64,000 nt of DNA from Vitis vinifera (taxonomy: Eukaryota > Streptophyta > Magnoliopsida > Vitales > Vitaceae). This document shows, in pieces, positions 1 through 11,782 of this stretch; position 1 is the first letter of the stretch; each line of letters opens with the position of its first letter. The position numbers and the translations under genes were made by a program. Below the pieces are notes generated by a model that was not told the origin of the DNA, searched no databases, and saw only the letters and a program-made list of their open reading frames with translations. The stretch spans positions 1,054,501-1,118,500 of the forward strand of contig NC_081810.1 of assembly GCF_030704535.1 (NCBI RefSeq), given 5' to 3'.

Positions 1-1523
1 TTAAATATTTTTTTGGTTAAAAAGTTTTAAGTGTAAAATGTCAAAATAGCCTATCAAAAAAAAGTGTAAAATGTCAAAATAAGATTATGTGTAAGTTTTA
101 ACACATAGAAGTTATTTTTGGTGCTATTTCATCTTTTTAATCAAATATTTGTTTTAAAAAATAAGATGTGGAGATTACCTCTAGGTGTGAATGGCTGAGG
201 TGACCACATTAGGAAATGAGAAGAAGACACCAAAAGATGCCAAACTCCTAAACACTGTCTAAATTTGTGAAATAGAGGCTAGTCTCAGAATCCCTGAAAT
301 CTCCAAATTTCCATCATCTGCAAGCCTGGATCAAGGGCCTGAGACTGTTATTGTAATCCCATCATCTACAATCCTTGATCTAACACTTGAATCTCCGTCT
401 TGTGAAAATCCTAGGGCTGGCGGTGGAAGAAGTAGAAGAGAGATTGAAGTGAACGGTAGAAGAAGGCAACAGGGGTTGTTCTTATTATCACTGGTGAAGT
501 TCCAGCTTCACAGACAATATTCGTATTTGGGTATGCACTATATCTATCTATCTATATATCGTTTTCAGATGATATTGGTATTTGGGTATGCACTATATAT
601 GTCATTTTTTGGTTGCATCTATGATTTTCTTTTTGTTTTTCTCTTTTATTCTGAAACAAAGGTCTTGTAATTATAGTCTCCTTCTTGGTTTGATGTCACC
701 CTTTACCTATCATTGTTGGTTTCATTCATGTGTGTGTGTGTATATATATCCATGTATTGTTTTGAAAAAATAGAATAGCTAAAAAGATTGTTATTGGTTT
801 GATTTGAGTAGGGTGAGGATGAGATGTGGTTATGATCTTCTGTCAAACAGCTGAATATTGCGGATGGACCTATGTTTTTCTTCTTTTTAAGCTAGAATGA
901 AGCTATTCTGATTATACTTTTCTTCTTGGTTTGATTTGAGTAGGTTATTGATATCAAAATAAGCGATATTATCATTACGTGGTTACATATTGTTCTTTGG
1001 TTGCATTTATGATTCTATTGAAGGGAAAACTTGGTGTTATAATCAATCACTCATTTTTGGGTTGATTTCACTAGGGTAGACTCACAGGATAGATAAATAA
1101 TCTATCATTGTTGTTCTTCTTCATGTAGGCTATATCTATGGTCTAGATGTTTGGATGCTGATGCTTCCTCTTTGTTTTATTTCTTTAATTATATAGGATC
1201 CCAATTATTTGTTATTTTTTTATAGTCTTTTAGCACCTTTGTATATACTCCCAGTGTAGTTGGGGTTTGCCCCCTTATTTTTTGGAAAAGGTGCTTGCTA
1301 ATATATGCTTTGTTTGCCTATGAGGGGGGAAAAAAAGAAAAAAAGATCATTGCCTTGTTGGTTTCTAAAACTTTATCTTGGGCAATTGACTCAATTCCTA
1401 TCCCCTTGGTGATGCACTTCCATTCCAATACATATGTGCTCCTTTTATAACTGGTGATGTTTATGTTTGTTTAATCTGGCTTGTCAAAATTGTAATTAGG
1501 TTTCATTGCTTAATAGGGTTGAA
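1..1523. other. 5' flank and probable leader region of the UXT-like gene
   Basis: No convincing coding exon is visible. The segment at about 290-520 is less AT-rich than its surroundings and could hold a 5' leader exon, because the first coding exon is preceded closely by intron-like pyrimidine-rich sequence ending in AG. This is inference. An 18-base motif (gtgtaaaatgtcaaaata) occurs twice at the very left end, at about 31 and 65. The short open frames here have no recognisable protein features. Confidence 0.4.
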
Positions 1524-4500
1524 ATGGATGGCCTTATACAACAGAAAGTGCAAAGGTTTGAAGAATTTGTTGACCGCCGCTTGAAACCTGATCTTGTTCA
1601 TGCTATTGCTGAACGGTATATATTTTATTCCCACACTTCCATTAAATTACACTTTACATAAATTACAATCTTGGGTTGTGTCTAGAGAGATTTTTGCTCT
1701 TGATCTGCTTGACCAGTTTTACAAATTTAACCATTCACTTGACAGTTGGCATGTGAAGTCTGTGGTCCAGATTGTTTGATACATTGAGCATTTAAATAGA
1801 CTTGAAACATTGTCCGTTTTTAAGTGTTTTTTTTTTTGCTTCTGATTCTAGCTGGTGTGAATTGTACTTTGCCAATACCTCAAGTTCCTCAAATTTTCAA
1901 TTTTTTCATTGGACTCCTCTTCTCAAGGATATCTGAAACCATTTGGATTCTGCAACAATATACCTAGTTTTGACCATATTTCAAAGGATTATAACTCAAA
2001 CAAAGGTCAATATTGCATGATTTTTAATTTTATTTTATTTTTCCTTTTTGACCTTGAATGCTGCTAATATTATGGATGACTGACTCATTGAGGAGAGTGG
2101 CAAACCAGCATCCATGTTGAAAGCAATGTATGCCTTTTTGGTATAGGGATTCGAGGTCCTTATGGTTTGTATATGGAAAATTTCATGAGCCATAGAGAGT
2201 CATTGGTATAGACATTGGTATTGTTTATCTACATTTTGGATTTTCTCATCTCCAACTTAACATCCAAGCCCTTAAGGAAGCCCTTCATAAGTCATGCTTC
2301 CTTTTCTTTAACTTTGCTTCTTTACAAATTTTATACTGTCAAAAATTTACCATCATACTTCTAGAACTTAGCAATTGCTATGATCATATAAATTTAGCAA
2401 TGATCAATGATTGGTTAACTAATAATCAATGTTTGGTGTATAGTCTTGGTTGGCTTAGAGAGGTGCATGTGTTCAAGGAAAGTTACTTTGGAAGCCTTAG
2501 CTGTTTTTCTTTCTGTGTACATTCTAACCCACTCCAAAAAATTATGCATATAAAAGATTGTTTGATTACTTGATATGCTTTTTTAGTATTTTCATATGCT
2601 CTCCTATTTCTTTGCTTACATATGGTCTAAAATAAGTACAAAGGAGTTGTCCTCCAAGCTTTTTTCCTCTTCTTCCCAACAAAAGATCCATGCCAGCTCA
2701 GTAGGGCATCTCTGACTGAGTATTATTTGTTTGATCTCCTTTAATGGCGAGTGTTATCCGTTTTAATGGTTGTATTGCCCTTCAATTTGATTTAATATTT
2801 TTATTATCTTTCCTCTAGGGCTTGGGAACTCCTTGTAGCTATAGTGTTCTTTGTAAAATTTAACCTCTTAAAAAAGAGAAGAAAGAAAAGATAATAATTT
2901 TTTTCAATTATATATTCATATATATTCTTTGTGAACATTTCCTGTGCACTTCTGTAAGGTTCCATATGAAGTCTCCTGATGCGCTTATTCAGTGCATCAC
3001 TATTGCTTCCTGTTTCTCCATGTTTGCATTTCTTTTGAAGGTCAGTTTCCGATCTTTACTCCCTCTTTTCAGTTCAGGTGTTGCATAATTGATCTGGTGA
3101 CTATGGTCTTGTTATACCGCATAGCATTTTTAGAATTTGCAAACAAATTAAAACCTTTGTGTGCACACTTGTTCAGAAATGCTGTTATTTTGTTGCATAA
3201 TTGATCTGGTGACTATGGTCTTGTTATACCGCATAGCATTTTTAGAATTTGCAAACAAATTAAAACCTTTGTGTGCACACTTGTTCAGAAATGCTGTTAT
3301 TTTGGTCATTAAGCACACTTGAGGCCAATGTTATAATAGGCAATGGATATCCAATACTTCTTTATAGTTTTTTTTTTTTTATACTTTTTTTAATAATAAA
3401 GATGTGAGGGTTGGTAAATTACTAGAAGCTTATTGTTTATGATAAAGGGTGATATAACTTGCTTATTAGAAAGTTTTGTCAAGGGTTCAACACACAAGAA
3501 AAACTGTATATGAAAATTAATACGCCGAACTTCAATAGCTTATGCTGAAGACTCTATCTCAATTAAAGCATTGTTTTTTATAAACAAACAGCAAGAAAGG
3601 TTTCTGTTGCCAATCCAAAATAATTCAGACAATGCTTGTTTAGTTGTTGATTTCATAGCTATTTAAAACTTTTCTCTTCAAACAAAGCCAAACATAACCT
3701 AACTCGTTTTTGTGTTCTTTTTCAGGGACAAGGTCTTTGAACGACAAGAAGTTTTGTATCCTCTGTTTATTTTCTGCAAGTGCTTAAGAAAACTGTAAAT
3801 TGAGGTTTTAGATTGATTTTCATGTCCTTCCAAATGAAGTACATCACCTTCCTTACGGAATGCCTCAGAAATATTTTTTATTTTATTTTTTACTTGCTCA
3901 AAACTATTTAGAAGTAATCATTTTTATTTTGCAACAATTTCTACTTCGATTTTTTATGGCAGTTGTTAACTTTGTGGATGCTTGGTGCTTGCTTGTACAT
4001 GCTTTTGCTTGACTCTGTGCTTGTAGCTCAAATTTGAGACGAAACATAGAGAATTTGGAGAAGAATAGTGTAACTAGTCTCCAGACAATGGTCAATCTCG
4101 GTTCTGAAGTATATATGCAAGCGGAAGTGTACGCCTTTGATATCTTTATCTTTCCTGGTGCAGCAGCTGTAGAGCTGATTGCCACCATTATGATTTAATC
4201 TTTTATTATGATCAAACATATAAAGACATTTATAAATTATCAATGCTTTTTCAACAAGATCCTTATGATGAAAGTGTCTTATTTTCTCCTATTCGTGTAA
4301 AAAGACCACCCATCTTCTAAGTTTCTTTTCTTTAATTCTATTTATTCCATTTTATGATAAATTTGAGTTACTAATTCCAAATAAATTTTAAAATTTTCAG
4401 CTGTTTTTACCACAATAGTGATGTTTTATTCTTTTGGTGGTTTGTATATCTACAGGCCAGATACACAACGCATATTTGTAGATATTGGACTGGGTTTCCA

Positions 4501-6582
4501 TGTGGAGTTCACATGGTCTGAAGCTTTAAAATACATATCTATAAAGGAAGAAAGTCTGGCCAAGTATGTTTTCTTCTTTCTATTTGTTTCACTTCTAATT
4601 CATTAGAATTTCTTTGTTGTAGGTTTTTTAGTGTAGCATAATGGCTTTTGAATAAATGGTGCGCGTCAGCATGTGAATAAAAATAAGTGACTGACAAATG
4701 AAAAGACGATAGAGTGAATGAACAAAATGAAACTAATATTGTCCCAGTGAGTCTGTCTTTGGGGGGTACCTTGGCATGTTCATCGTTGTTGTTAGGATCC
4801 TGACAACTATAATACAAGTGCTTTACAAGTGGCATGACATAGTTCTGAATCCAGGAGTGATATTCCGATTGAGATAACATGCTGAATCTAGAGAATAAAA
4901 TGGAGCAGATCTGGATTGAGATGGTCCAGATCCATGTAGTATCTGAATTCAGATCCATACTACAGTGTCAAGTTCTAAGTCAGGGTTTGTGTCTGTGTCT
5001 GATTTGGTGTTATTTACCAAATCCTTATCTGACTCGTGCTATCCATGGATGATGTCGAACCCAGTCTAAGACCTGTATGACATTTGGACATGGATATTTT
5101 TAGGCCAAAATATATTCAAGCCCAAGTCCAAAATACTTTCATATACACCATAAAAGTATATTGAGTAGCAAAGCACTAAACCACATTAGTTGAATATCAG
5201 ATCACTTTTTTCAGTGCTCAAAATATTTTTAAGATATCATCCAAAATGCTATAATTAGCATAGGTATTCCTAGACACTTTGAGAGCAAAAAACCAAAAAA
5301 AAAATATATTTTTTGATGCTTTCAAATATACAAAATCCATGACTAAAAGATAAAAAATGCTTTCAGTGTAGAATCAATTCCTTAGGCCCCTCTGTGCACA
5401 TTTAGTAAGACAGCTCAAAAAGGTTAACTAAAAAATCTATCTTCTTTATTCTCTTTGAAACATCTTGTACATAGAAACAAAAATATTACCAATTTTGGTT
5501 TTGATTCAAGATCGAATGAAAAGATGCCATAGACATCAAATGCTTCATGGTTGAAAAGTCAACTAATAAAATTCATTAAAGAAGGTGCCATAATGCTGAT
5601 TGTAGGAATTTCATCCACTAATAACTGCTATTTCTCTTTAGAAAGTGGCTGGACAGTATAGAACATCTAAAAATATTACTAGGTATGAATGCATACCATG
5701 CTTCAATGAGGATTGCATGGACGGGAGACTGTGTGTGTGTGTGTGTGTATAGATATTTATATATATGATGCAAAATCTAAGATGAAAAATAGAAGTTGGA
5801 ATGATTCAGTAATCAAAGCTCGCTTATACCTGGATTTGGTGTTGGACTTCAATAGGGATCAAGAACTTGGCCTCTGGTGCTAAGTGCAACCTCCGGAAGT
5901 AATAGTGGATTGGAAATGCCACCAGACTTGGTAAATTAGGACTCATAACCAGACCAGGTTCAATCAAACCCATTCTACTTCATTCCACAATGAAGAGTAA
6001 CCAACTCTTCAACAGAATATGTTTCATGCTAAGAATAATGTGCCATGGTTTTTTCTTCTTGAAAGGAATCTGTGCACGATATGGTAGGGATATCAATAAA
6101 CAAAAACTAATTGGTTTTCTATGCATTCTGTTCTTTTCCACTTTAGGAATCTGTGCACAATATGGTAGGGCTATCAAAAAACAAAAACTAATTGGTTTTC
6201 TATGCATTCTGTTCTTTTCCCCTTTTTGATAAAGTACTTTCAAATGATTTTTGTTGAATACCACTTTGCAGCCAAATCCAGGAGTATACGCGCCTCATTG
6301 CATCAATCAAGGCCCAAATCAAGATTGTATGTTTCTTTCTTGTGTCTTTTCCTCATGCTCTTTAGTTTTGATAATTTCATTTTTTTCCCAAATTTTTGCT
6401 GTTCAAGGCCTTCCATGTGCCTCGAGAAATCCATTATGTAGTTTTCTTTCTTTTAGGAAATATTAAAGATAATTTTGAAGCAATGGGGGCTTGGTCTTTC
6501 AAGATAATAACAATTTTTCATTGCTCAAATGCAGGTATGTGAAGGGATCCGGGAGTTACTACAGCTTCCAGCTGAGAGATAG
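1524..6582 (+). CDS. UXT: UXT-type prefoldin alpha-like protein (6 coding exons)
   Basis: Exons are 1524-1615, 3726-3755, 4027-4128, 4456-4563, 6272-6326 and 6535-6582. All introns are GT-AG and phases agree, giving 144 residues, close to human UXT (157) and plant homologues. The protein starts MDGLIQQKVQRFEEFVDRR, contains LRRNIENLEKNSVTSL and the beta-hairpin strand segment IFVDIGLGFHVEFTW, and ends in a helix with EGIRELLQLPAER. This is the prefoldin alpha layout of coiled coil, hairpins, coiled coil. In animals UXT belongs to the R2TP/prefoldin-like complex and also acts as a transcriptional cofactor; the plant role is inferred from that. Exon 2 is only 30 nt. Introns 1 and 4 are long, at about 2.1 and 1.7 kb, and carry tandem duplications. 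Confidence 0.9.
3079..3302. repeat. Perfect 112-bp tandem duplication in UXT intron 1
   Basis: Two head-to-tail copies, 3079-3190 and 3191-3302, appear identical by eye. Each begins tgttgcataattgatctgg and ends in a run containing gctgttatttt. The identity suggests a recent duplication or an assembly duplication. It lies wholly inside the first coding intron and does not touch a splice site. Confidence 0.9.
5731..5748. repeat. (GT)n microsatellite
   Basis: Nine GT units lie in intron 4 of the UXT-like gene and are followed by a short TA-rich stretch. Confidence 0.85.
6065..6221. repeat. 81-bp tandem duplication in UXT intron 4
   Basis: Two copies start at 6065 and 6146 with ggaatctgtgcac and share a tail with ttggttttctatgcattctg. 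A few substitutions separate them, so this duplication is older than the one in intron 1. It sits just upstream of exon 5. Confidence 0.85.
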
Positions 6583-7271
6583 TAATGAATTGTAACATGA
6601 AGCAAGAGGATTTGAAGAATCCTTTTCTTGGAGTTTCTATACCTACCCCATTTGCATCCTTTTATAATTCATTTATCAGTCCACTTTGGGGTAAAAGCAT
6701 GGGAAACTCTTGGCATTTTCATTGCCTCTTTTCATATACCTTGATAGATGGCAGGTGATTACTGAATTAAAAATATTATTTATAATTTAATTTTATCATA
6801 TGTATTTTTATACCCAGGTAATCACCTATGGGTGCCACAATTCCATGCCTATGCCTTCAATTCCATCTCTGATTCTCACATACATGATACAGCAAAACTG
6901 GTTTATTAGTTCCTGCTGGTAGTAGATTTGGATTGAAATGACAAATGGGTGAATGAGTATTGGAATCGATAAGATTTAACTACGAGAAGGAAACACAATT
7001 ATTATATTTGGGTTTACATAAATTGTCATTATTTCTTACCTACGACATAAACCAAACATGTGATCTCAACAAAAAGCACACTTTCAATTAACAAATGTAT
7101 ACTAGCACATTATTGATAACTATTCCACGTGAGGTATGTGGTCACTTTGAATTGATGCGGAACCAAATGAAATCAACAGAGAAACCAATTGCAACATAAG
7201 GATAGAACAATGTAGGTAGGTAGGTTATCAAGATAGTAGAGGTGACTCTGGACATTGTGTGCCTGCAAACA
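6583..7271. other. Convergent 3' flanks of the UXT-like and lipid-transfer genes
   Basis: These are the 3' untranslated and spacer sequences between two converging genes. No open frame or repeat stands out. Confidence 0.5.
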
Positions 7272-8006
7272 TCAAAGAGAACTAAGCAGGAGGTGAGAAA
7301 CAATCAGGAACAAAAGCCCAAAAACCAGTTCTACTCCCACCCATCTCCTCCTCCCACCATCGCTCTTCATCTCAGCACTTGATCCACTACTTGAGTTGGC
7401 CTTAGCTGAAACCACAAAGATCCGAAGACATGAGTTCAGAACAAAGGAAAATAAATTGATAAAGAATCAATTCAGGTTTTACCACTTGCAACTGAGGTGC
7501 TTTTGCTGGCAGCTGTGCTGTTCCCGTATTCCTCGAATATCTTAGCATCAGGTGAGCCTGCTGGTAGTTGCAGCAGAGCTGATCCAGCCAAGTATAGTCC
7601 AAAAACACATCAAATTAAATGTAACAGACCCGAAACCAAATTCATACATGTTCATATATGTGTGCTTACCAGGACATGCAGATATGTTAGCAGGTGCATG
7701 GCAGGCGCTGGGAAGGCCCATAGCAAGTGTAGCATTGATCTTAAGACCGAGATTCGGATCATTCCGATCCTTGATCAGTATGCATAGGCACTTTCTGGCC
7801 TTCTGCAGGACCTGTTTCAGCCCTGTACAGCAATCAAGAGTTGGAGACTTCCCTTCTCCCCCCACGTAAGGAAGACAAGTCGCGAGGCCAACCAACTGGT
7901 CTGCGCACTCCTCCCTATCCTTGGCGAAGTCTGCGCTTGCAGACATGAGCAGCATCATGATCACCAACATGTCTAACAACCCGAGAACCGCATATTTTGA
8001 AGCCAT
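7272..8006 (-). CDS. Non-specific lipid-transfer protein, GPI-anchored, YLS3-like
   Basis: Read on the minus strand, the exons are 8006-7670, 7578-7483 and 7405-7272, giving 188 residues. An N-terminal signal peptide starts MASKYAVLGLL and probably ends after SASA. The eight-cysteine lipid-transfer framework follows: EEC, ATC, DCC, CLC, SAC and SAC. After it come a Ser/Thr/Ala-rich linker (EEYGNSTAASKSTSVAS), a basic patch (GGRRRW) and a C-terminal hydrophobic helix ending SHLLLSSL, as expected for GPI attachment at the outer plasma membrane. Residues DQLVGLATCLPYV and SPTLDCC match the YLS3/LTPG group as I recall it. Such proteins bind lipids in the apoplast and are linked to cuticle and wall formation; the specific role here is unknown. 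A longer frame begins upstream at 8222, but a TATA-like site lies inside that extension and the signal peptide fits the 8006 start. Confidence 0.9.
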
Positions 8007-8169
8007 CCCAAGGTGTTTGATGTGTGCCTCAGAGGAAAAATTGGTGATGGTTGTGATGGGTTCTCGGGTTTTGATGGAGGGTTTCACATGTGAAGAGCTT
8101 GATTTGTCGTCTTCAAAAGAGAAGGTATAGTATTCAAGGTACAAAAGCAAACCCTTTGGCCCACACAAA

Positions 8170-8176
8170 TTATATA
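8170..8176 (-). promoter_or_regulatory. Putative TATA box of the lipid-transfer gene
   Basis: The minus strand reads TATATAA about 165 bases upstream of the start codon. Position and sequence suit a plant core promoter with a leader of roughly 130 nt. Sequence-based inference only. Confidence 0.45.
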
Positions 8177-11100
8177 TTGAAGAATTGGGTTGTGGTCTAG
8201 TGAGTAGCACCCATAGTTTCAACTTTCAGGTACTTCTATTACTTCTTTGCCTTCTCTACAACTCTCCATTTACTCCATTTAGTTGTCACGTTCTCGTCAC
8301 TGCATTTAACAGCTGAAACCAATATACAAGATACCTTCTCTACTTGTGTTGCATTGAAAAAGATCACTTAATCCATTTCCTTAATCCCACTTCGCACGAA
8401 AGCGAATGGACTTATTGTGCATGTCAATTGTCATTTAGCTGATAAGCTTGTAGATATTAAGGTTCCACAAATGGTATTTCTTGATATTATATTTGAAGCA
8501 CTCGCTCAAAACAAGAGCTTTGAATTAGGGGTATAAGTGAAAATTTTGAACCTCGTTTAGATTTTAACAATTATAAACGTCGATCTAGTATGAAAATTTT
8601 GGACATTGATGTTATTAGTTTCATTTTTAGTTTCTTAGGCTCATAACCTATAAAAACAAATCTTCTTTGATAAGTTTTTTAATATATATTATAAAATGCA
8701 TTCATTATAGTTTATATTAAAAAATTTAAATGCAATTTAAATTTTAAACCCGTTGTGAGAATTTAAAAAAAAATGGACTTGGGATCTATATTAACTTGCA
8801 TTCAGTCAATCATCTAAATTAAATCAAATTAATCTTAAATAAACTTGATTTAGTTCGATTTTTCCATTACTAAAAACAATTCTAGTTTTGATTCAAGTTC
8901 AAACCAACTACATGATATGATCAAATTTTCTCCAAAAACAGGCCAAACAACATCATATACCCTTAAGTAGGGGTTCTTATAATTTTGTCATATGAAAGAA
9001 AAAATAGACAATATCTCCCTTTAGAACTACCACCCACTAAAAGAAATTTGTCCTGATCTAGGTCAAAACTATAATTAAATCACCCAAAAACGGCAACCCG
9101 TGATAGCTTTAGGTTAGTCCGTGAATACCCACCTCTTACCTAATCCAATAAGAACCCCACAAGCCTCGATGGCACAAAGTCCCCTTTGGACTAAAGCTAA
9201 GGGACCCCCTTTCCATGTGGGGCAATGCTAGGGTTTTTCCTCCATTTGGTGGTTAATTATTTGGGTGGTATCATGTAGATGCGAATGCATTGAAGGAAAG
9301 GACAAATTGCAGGTGAGAACATATTAAATTTAAGTAGTTGTGTCTCGTGGATGCCATGAATCCACACCTCTGCCCTTTGAATCCACACTTCTTTTAGGGC
9401 AAGTTTTGTAAGCACATTTTTTATGACATTGTGTTCCAACTGCCTGTGGGCAATGCCTTAATGGCAACAAATTTAGTTTGTCAAATTGTCATTAATGTAA
9501 CTAAAAACTGAACAAATCGTGTATGTAGAACCGATTAATACTAAAAAGATTGATGACCAACTCAGAAATGGTAAGGGTTGGAGCAATTCTTTAAGAAGGC
9601 ATTGATGGAGCTCAACTTGGAAGATGCTTCTTTGAGGAATAAGCAAGCCATGCTCTACTTTAGTTCTCGAGGGTCCAATATCAATTCATCTAGAAACTCG
9701 GGTGAAGGGTAACCATTGTTTGAAAACAAATTATTTCAATGGATTGATGGTAATACGAGCATTGGGTTGGTCGAAGAACAAGGTTACTAGTGAAAAATAA
9801 GGTATGTTTAGCATAGTGTTCAACTTTTATGTTTATCGTTCTAAGAAGTAAAAACAAAAGTAACTATTGCAAAATTATCCTTTTGTATCATCAAGAAAAA
9901 TATGGATCCTTATGTTTCTTTTCGGTTCCAAAACAAGGCTTGTATCTATATACTCTTAAAAATGATGGTTGACCTTCACATAGTGCTTAGTTCTCTAAAA
10001 TTAGGTGTAATAAAGTTTGATATAATTTATCGGTACGAGTAAGGATGAGAATGGGGTAAGTTTTTCCGAGTACTTGTCTCACCTCACCTCTAATGGGAAA
10101 TTAAGATAAATGGGATGAGGGTCGGTTTGGGAAGTTTTTAAAAGCTTGAATGAGTTTAGGACATGTTTAGGTATGATTTATCTTTCTCGGTCCAACCTTG
10201 ATTATATACAATTTTAAATAAAAAATTATTTTAGTTGATCTTTTTTCCATTTTTCAACTTTTTAAATATAAATAAAATATCACTTTTCATAAAAATGAAT
10301 TATAAATATTTATAATATATTTTTATTTATAAATTATATTTTTTAAATAAAATTTTAAAATTTTAAAATAAAAAAAAATTAAAATATGTTGAAAAACTTT
10401 AAATAGGATGGGAGGGAAAGGACGGGTATGAGAATTTCCTATATTTGTCCTACCTCGCCTTGTTCAAATATTTTTTTAGGTGAGGATGAGAATAGATATA
10501 AATAAATAAGACAGTTAGGATGAGGATGACTTGAAACCTCCCTTGCCATCCCTAGATTGGCTCCAAGCCAATAAACTTTTCACAAGTTTGAATTGAATAT
10601 AATCATATTTGAATTAGATTTATGTTGACCTATATAACTAATTTAATAAATAGATAGTTTTTGGATCAATTTACATAATATGAATTTGACTTGAGTTGAT
10701 CCCTTTAATATTTGTATTGATTAATCAAATTGTAACTTTAAACCATTTAACCCTTATTTTTCTTATTTAAAATTTGTTTTTAAATAAATAGGCCACTTAA
10801 ACCATAAATACGTATGATGAAGACTTTAATCATATAAACTTATATAAGACTTAAAATGATTAGTAAATAAGAAAAATGATCATTAAATAAGTTAAATATG
10901 TTATATGACATATTATCTGTTTAATAATCATATCATATTTGAGTTTATGTTTTGACCATATCATGTTTGAATTGAGCTATTTGATAGGATGTTTGGGCTT
11001 TTATACGACACATAAATAACCCATTAATATGAATTGATATCGTATCTAAAATAGGGCTTATGTTAACATCATATTGAGTAAAGATTGAATAGGTTGGAGC

Positions 11101-11782
11101 TTATGTTAACCTCATATCAAGGATTGAATAGGACAACTAGGAACTTAATCTCTTGAAGCTATATCCAAACCCATTGCTCTATCCTCTTCCAAAATTGTGA
11201 TTCAAGCCCCACCATTGGTTAATGTATGATTTGGTAATTATAATTTTGAAAAAAATAAAAAACCTATAGATTTTATTATTATTATTTCGAATTTTGCCCT
11301 ATCAATACAAATAAAATAATTATTCATTATAACTTAAAATTAAATCAATTTATTCTTTAAAACCCCTTAAAAAAAAACTCTCACATAGATACTTAGCCCT
11401 GTTAAAAAAATTACTAGGAAAATAATTTAAAAGAGGAAAAAAAATAAAAATATTTTAGAAATAAATTTTAATTTAATAAAATGTTGTTCCAATTTTTTTC
11501 CCCTATACATAAAAATGGGAAGATTTATAAAATTTTAAATAATTTTTTCCATGTCAAATTAAAGAAGCCTTGCTTCCGGTATGTTTGGACCAGAGTCATC
11601 CCATTTAATTGTCCTTAGCCCAGCCCAGCCCAGCCCAGCCTATATTGAAGTCAAAAATCCTCAAACTAAAGCCCGGTCCATGAAGTCCATGAGACCTGAT
11701 TTCCATGATTTTTCTTTGCTTTTCCCTCCATTTTCTCACCAACCAAACACTCTTGTAGAAAATAACAAGAATTGATCTCTCA
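8177..11782. other. Intergenic region, AT-rich, with decayed repeat sequence
   Basis: No supportable gene is present between the divergently arranged lipid-transfer and PIGV genes. The stretch at about 10035-10556 looks like a decayed hAT-type MITE: GATGAG-rich ends and a right end reading ttgccatccctag, a form common in plant hAT elements. No clear target-site duplication was found. The PIGV-proximal end contains four cagcc units in a row at about 11619-11640. Confidence 0.4.

Noticed and set aside
4539-4958. 139-residue minus-strand open frame inside UXT intron 4
   Set aside because: It overlaps exon 4 on the other strand and shows no recognisable domain. It is probably chance, though a decayed repeat cannot be excluded.
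8007-8222. Longer N-terminus for the lipid-transfer protein starting at 8222
   Set aside because: The signal peptide begins naturally at 8006, and a TATA-like site lies within the would-be extension.
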